8,339 bases of DNA from VBCK01 sp035511515 (GTDB lineage: Bacteria > Pseudomonadota > Gammaproteobacteria > Burkholderiales > Burkholderiaceae_F): positions 1 through 8,339 of the forward strand of contig DATKFG010000143.1 in assembly GCA_035511515.1 (NCBI GenBank), read 5' to 3'. Below, piece by piece: positions 6,857-8,339 of this stretch. The notes under the pieces are model-generated. The model worked only from the letters and a program-made list of their open reading frames with translations. It had not been told where the DNA came from and did no database searches. The position numbers and the translations under genes were made by a program. How positions within the stretch are numbered: position 1 is the first letter of the stretch; each line of letters starts with the position of its first letter.

Positions 6857-7093
6857 CTATCCGCCCTGCCAACGCACCAGCAGGCGGATCATCCCCAAGA
6901 AGCACGTTATCGCCAAAATTGCCCCTGTAATGCGGGCGCGCCGCTCCGTGGCATAAAAGAACCCGCCACTGATCAAACTCTCCGAAAGTTTGAGCCGCCG
7001 TCTCGCTCGAATTAGACTCGTCGGAGAAACGGCGCTCCATACGCCAAGCCCAAACGCCAGCACAAGAAAAGCAAACAGCAGAGTGACGTTCAC
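6857..7093 (-). CDS. Small two-helix membrane protein (putative immunity protein 2)
   Basis: A 78-residue protein from GTG 7091-7093, directly abutting the TAA of the preceding tip C (TAA-GTG), with a purine-rich GAGAGA just upstream. Helix 1 is about residues 3-21 (LLFAFLVLAFGLGVWSAV), then a basic loop with the motif SPTSLIR and several arginines, then helix 2 about residues 54-72 (ITGAILAITCFLGMIRLL). It shares the P-x2-[LI]-I-R loop motif and overall shape with the protein at 7325-7546, so the two may be one family. I do not recognise a named function. Its position right behind a tip fragment suggests an inner membrane immunity protein (inference). Confidence 0.6.
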   Translation of the reverse strand: MNVTLLFAFLVLAFGLGVWSAVSPTSLIRARRRLKLSESLISGGFFYATERRARITGAILAITCFLGMIRLLVRWQGG

Positions 7094-7303
7094 TTAATCT
7101 CTCACTTGCACATACCAGTGCTCAATCGTTCCAACGACACCAACGAACGGAATGGGCGTCGGTATCCCGATGGATACGAAATCGGGCCCGACAAGGATAC
7201 GGACAATGCGCTTGATGCATCTGTCCCACCACATCCCGGTTTGACTTGATTCCCTTGCGGCATCAACCGCAGCGAATCCATCTATCCGGCACCATCGAGT
7301 TGT
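7094..7303 (-). pseudogene. Polymorphic-toxin tip fragment C, no start codon (69 codons)
   Basis: A 69-codon open stretch on the minus strand, bounded by a TGA at 7304-7306 and a TAA at 7094-7096, with no usable start in its first third. It reads as real protein, not shadow sequence: DAARESSQTGMWWDRCIKRI, then VGPDFVSIGIPTPIPFVGVV and a final EHWYVQVRD. It stops on the base next to the GTG of membrane gene 2, implying that the two were once a fused translational unit. It looks like the last part of a longer protein whose body is missing. The family is not recognised with confidence; the grouping with tips A and B rests on position. Confidence 0.42.
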
Positions 7304-7324
7304 TCAAACGACCGGGGCTAACTC

Positions 7325-7546
7325 TCAACGCTGACGAATCATGTTCCACACCAAATAGATCGCGCCATAAGCCGCAGATATTATTGAAATAATCCGAATG
7401 GCAAACAATACAGAGCTCTTGACATCTCGAACATCAGATTTTCCGAATGACAAGACTCTAATAATCCAATCTGGTCGCAAGGCGAAAAGAAACCCTACCA
7501 CGACGATCAGCAATATAAGCCATCTGCCAATTGGGTCGTCTGCCAT
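7325..7546 (-). CDS. Small two-helix membrane protein (putative immunity protein 1)
   Basis: A 73-residue protein from ATG 7544-7546. Helix 1 is residues 9-25 (WLILLIVVVGFLFALRP), then the loop PDWIIRVLSFGKSD and helix 2 about residues 47-68 (IRIISIISAAYGAIYLVWNMI), ending in RQR. An AGAAGGA sits almost on the start (gap 1-2 bases), which is tight for a Shine-Dalgarno. It begins 34 bases after tip A. It resembles the protein at 6857-7093 in size, topology and the P-x2-I-I-R motif. Short two-helix proteins of this type are common as hypothetical proteins; immunity to the upstream tip is inferred from order only. Confidence 0.6.
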   Translation of the reverse strand: MADDPIGRWLILLIVVVGFLFALRPDWIIRVLSFGKSDVRDVKSSVLFAIRIISIISAAYGAIYLVWNMIRQR

Positions 7547-7580
7547 GTCCTTCTACCGGTTTAGCGACAAGCCTCTGACA

Positions 7581-8056
7581 TCATTTGCAAACGCCGCGGC
7601 TCGTTACGGTGTTTGTTGTGACTCTTGATCCCGACAATCCGTAAGTTGCCCCCATGGGACCGATACTCAAGCTCAGGTCCCAAATGTTTCCGCCCAACGC
7701 CAATTGAGCTGAAAACCGCGTTGGCCCAAGGCCAACATTGAGCGAGTACGTCGTAAATGGCCCAGAAAGCTCCTGGACGTATTGAGCGTTAGTTACAAAA
7801 ACCGACGCGCCACCGCCTGCGGAGGCACCTAGCACACCAGGTGAGCTTTGTTGTGCAGGCACGCTAACGTTTGAACCTCCCGCATAGGCAGTCGCGCCGC
7901 CACCAGCGAACGTGCCGCCTGAGAAAGCGGTTGTCGGATTGTAGAACGCACCTCCGCCAGCAGCGCCAGTTGCAGCGCCCCAGCGATTGCGGGAGCACCC
8001 GCCTCTGCGGTGCCACCACCCGTTACTCCGATACCCTGAGGCAAGGATGTCGTGGA
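7581..8056 (-). pseudogene. Polymorphic-toxin tip fragment A, frameshifted
   Basis: Best-preserved tip. The last about 120 residues read GGGAFYNPTTAFSGGTFAGG, then GASVFVTNAQYVQELSGPF, TYSLNVGLGPTRFSAQLAL, SLSIGPMGATYG and the end TSRGVCK, TGA at 7581-7583. From memory, this glycine-rich beta pattern with a FVTNA...GPF module occurs at the C-termini of RHS-associated secreted proteins. An ATG at 8076-8078 would give one 165-residue frame, but its first about 35 residues (WWHRRGGCSRNRW) are unlike the rest. The neighbouring frame reads TTSLPQGIGVTGGGTAEAGAPAIAG, the expected type of sequence, up to a GGGG tract at 7978-7981 where the frames should join. So the tip begins near 8056, right at the EAL-fragment junction, and carries a frameshift. 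Confidence 0.5.
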
Positions 8057-8069
8057 CTAGCAGGGTGGT

Positions 8070-8282
8070 GTTTGCCATCAGGCGCGGGGATTCGAGGTGG
8101 CGCGGCCGATGCCGGCCGAAGAGGTGATGGCGTGGGTGATTGCGCGGGAGCTGACGGAGGACTCAGCCTCACCGGGCTCCGACGCGGAAGGGCATCACAG
8201 CAGCGATGGCTCATCCGCCGTGGTCCTAGTACTGCCTGGCCGTAACCTCCGTCCGGCACGCTCAAAGTGTGTTTCTTCATGA
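8070..8282 (+). pseudogene. 3'-terminal fragment of a second EAL-domain gene (right copy of the direct repeat)
   Basis: The plus-strand frame from about 8070 reads CHQARGFEVARPMPAEEVMAW and continues with VIARELTEDSASP, matching the last part of the intact GGDEF-EAL protein with 5 differences over 33 residues. It ends at TGA 8280-8282 with PGRNLRPARS, against TGRNLRLARS in the intact copy. An in-frame TAG at 8058-8060 lies just before the homology and no start exists, so only the end of the gene is left. The conserved Gln of the late EAL motif (QGF) is Arg here. Mostly synonymous differences say that this was a functional paralogue or an allele from another strain before truncation. Confidence 0.82.
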
Positions 8283-8339
8283 CCGAGACTCAGCCAGGGC
8301 GGAACCCCGCGCGGAAGTTTCGGCAATGTCGCTCCGGTA
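8283..8339. other. Short right-edge stretch, no feature seen
   Basis: Fifty-seven bases after the EAL-fragment stop. I find no gene start with a ribosome binding site, no repeat shared with the rest of the window and no clear hairpin with a T-run. Confidence 0.5.

Larger units (their letters stand above)
6192..8070 (-). other. Inserted block: degenerate array of toxin-tip fragments with small membrane (putative immunity) genes
   Basis: Between the two EAL gene ends the sequence is visibly less GC-rich and all plausible coding lies on the minus strand. Reading 5'->3' on that strand the order is tip A (8056-7581), small membrane gene 1 (7546-7325), tip C (7303-7094), small membrane gene 2 (7093-6857), tip B (about 6796-6548) and small membrane gene 3 (6535-6277, frameshifted). 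Each tip fragment is followed by its small gene after 34, 0 and 12 bases. This tip-then-immunity tandem is how orphan C-terminal modules of RHS/CDI-type polymorphic toxins are arranged (family knowledge). The main toxin gene, transposase and integrase are absent. Assigning it to the polymorphic-toxin class is inference. The segment 6192-6276 between the EAL stop and membrane gene 3 holds only a short GCGCC/GGCGC inverted repeat (6191-6203). Confidence 0.5.

Noticed and set aside
6780..7040. 86-codon minus-strand frame overlapping small membrane gene 2
   Set aside because: The body is a shadow of the membrane protein frame. Only its last about 20 codons look protein-like, and they are noted under tip B.
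1..8339. CRISPR array, tRNA or rRNA genes, IS element or integrase
   Set aside because: No regularly spaced repeats, no cloverleaf-type segment recognised at the block edges, and no transposase or integrase-like reading frame in any frame.

Overview
The window is GC-rich chromosomal DNA, most likely from a gammaproteobacterium. That assignment is inferred from the gene families: a DnaE2/ImuC error-prone polymerase, an alginate-export-type outer membrane channel, an amicyanin-like cupredoxin and a hybrid GGDEF-EAL protein. No taxonomic marker gene is present.

Layout. (1) 1-834 (+) is the C-terminal part of dnaE2 (imuC). A palindromic dispersed repeat lies inside its reading frame near the left edge. 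(2) 878-1569 (-) is a compact PemK/MazF-type toxin-antitoxin operon. Its start codon and stop codon overlap, and its promoter sits on a palindrome that is a plausible autoregulatory operator. (3) 1639-2952 (-) is an outer membrane beta-barrel of the alginate-export type. It is divergent from (4) a two-gene operon at 3067-6191 (+): a periplasmic cupredoxin-like protein with a C-x2-H-x2-M copper loop, overlapping by 4 bases an 822-residue membrane-bound GGDEF-EAL protein. Both catalytic motifs of that protein are intact. Porin, cupredoxin and c-di-GMP enzyme may form one envelope-sensing unit; this is inference from context.

(5) From 6192 to about 8070 the composition changes to less GC-rich, and the minus strand carries a repeating pattern. 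A fragment that looks like the C-terminal tip of a large secreted protein is followed at once by a gene for a very small two-helix membrane protein, and this happens three times. I read it as a decayed array of orphan polymorphic-toxin tips with putative immunity genes. At least one tip and one small membrane gene carry frameshifts. (6) The array is flanked on the right (about 8070-8282) by a diverged second copy of the 3' end of the GGDEF-EAL gene, in the same orientation as the intact gene on the left. The tip/immunity block therefore sits between direct repeats of an EAL gene end, which suggests recombination-mediated insertion or loss of a paralogue. This flanked array is the most interesting part of the window.
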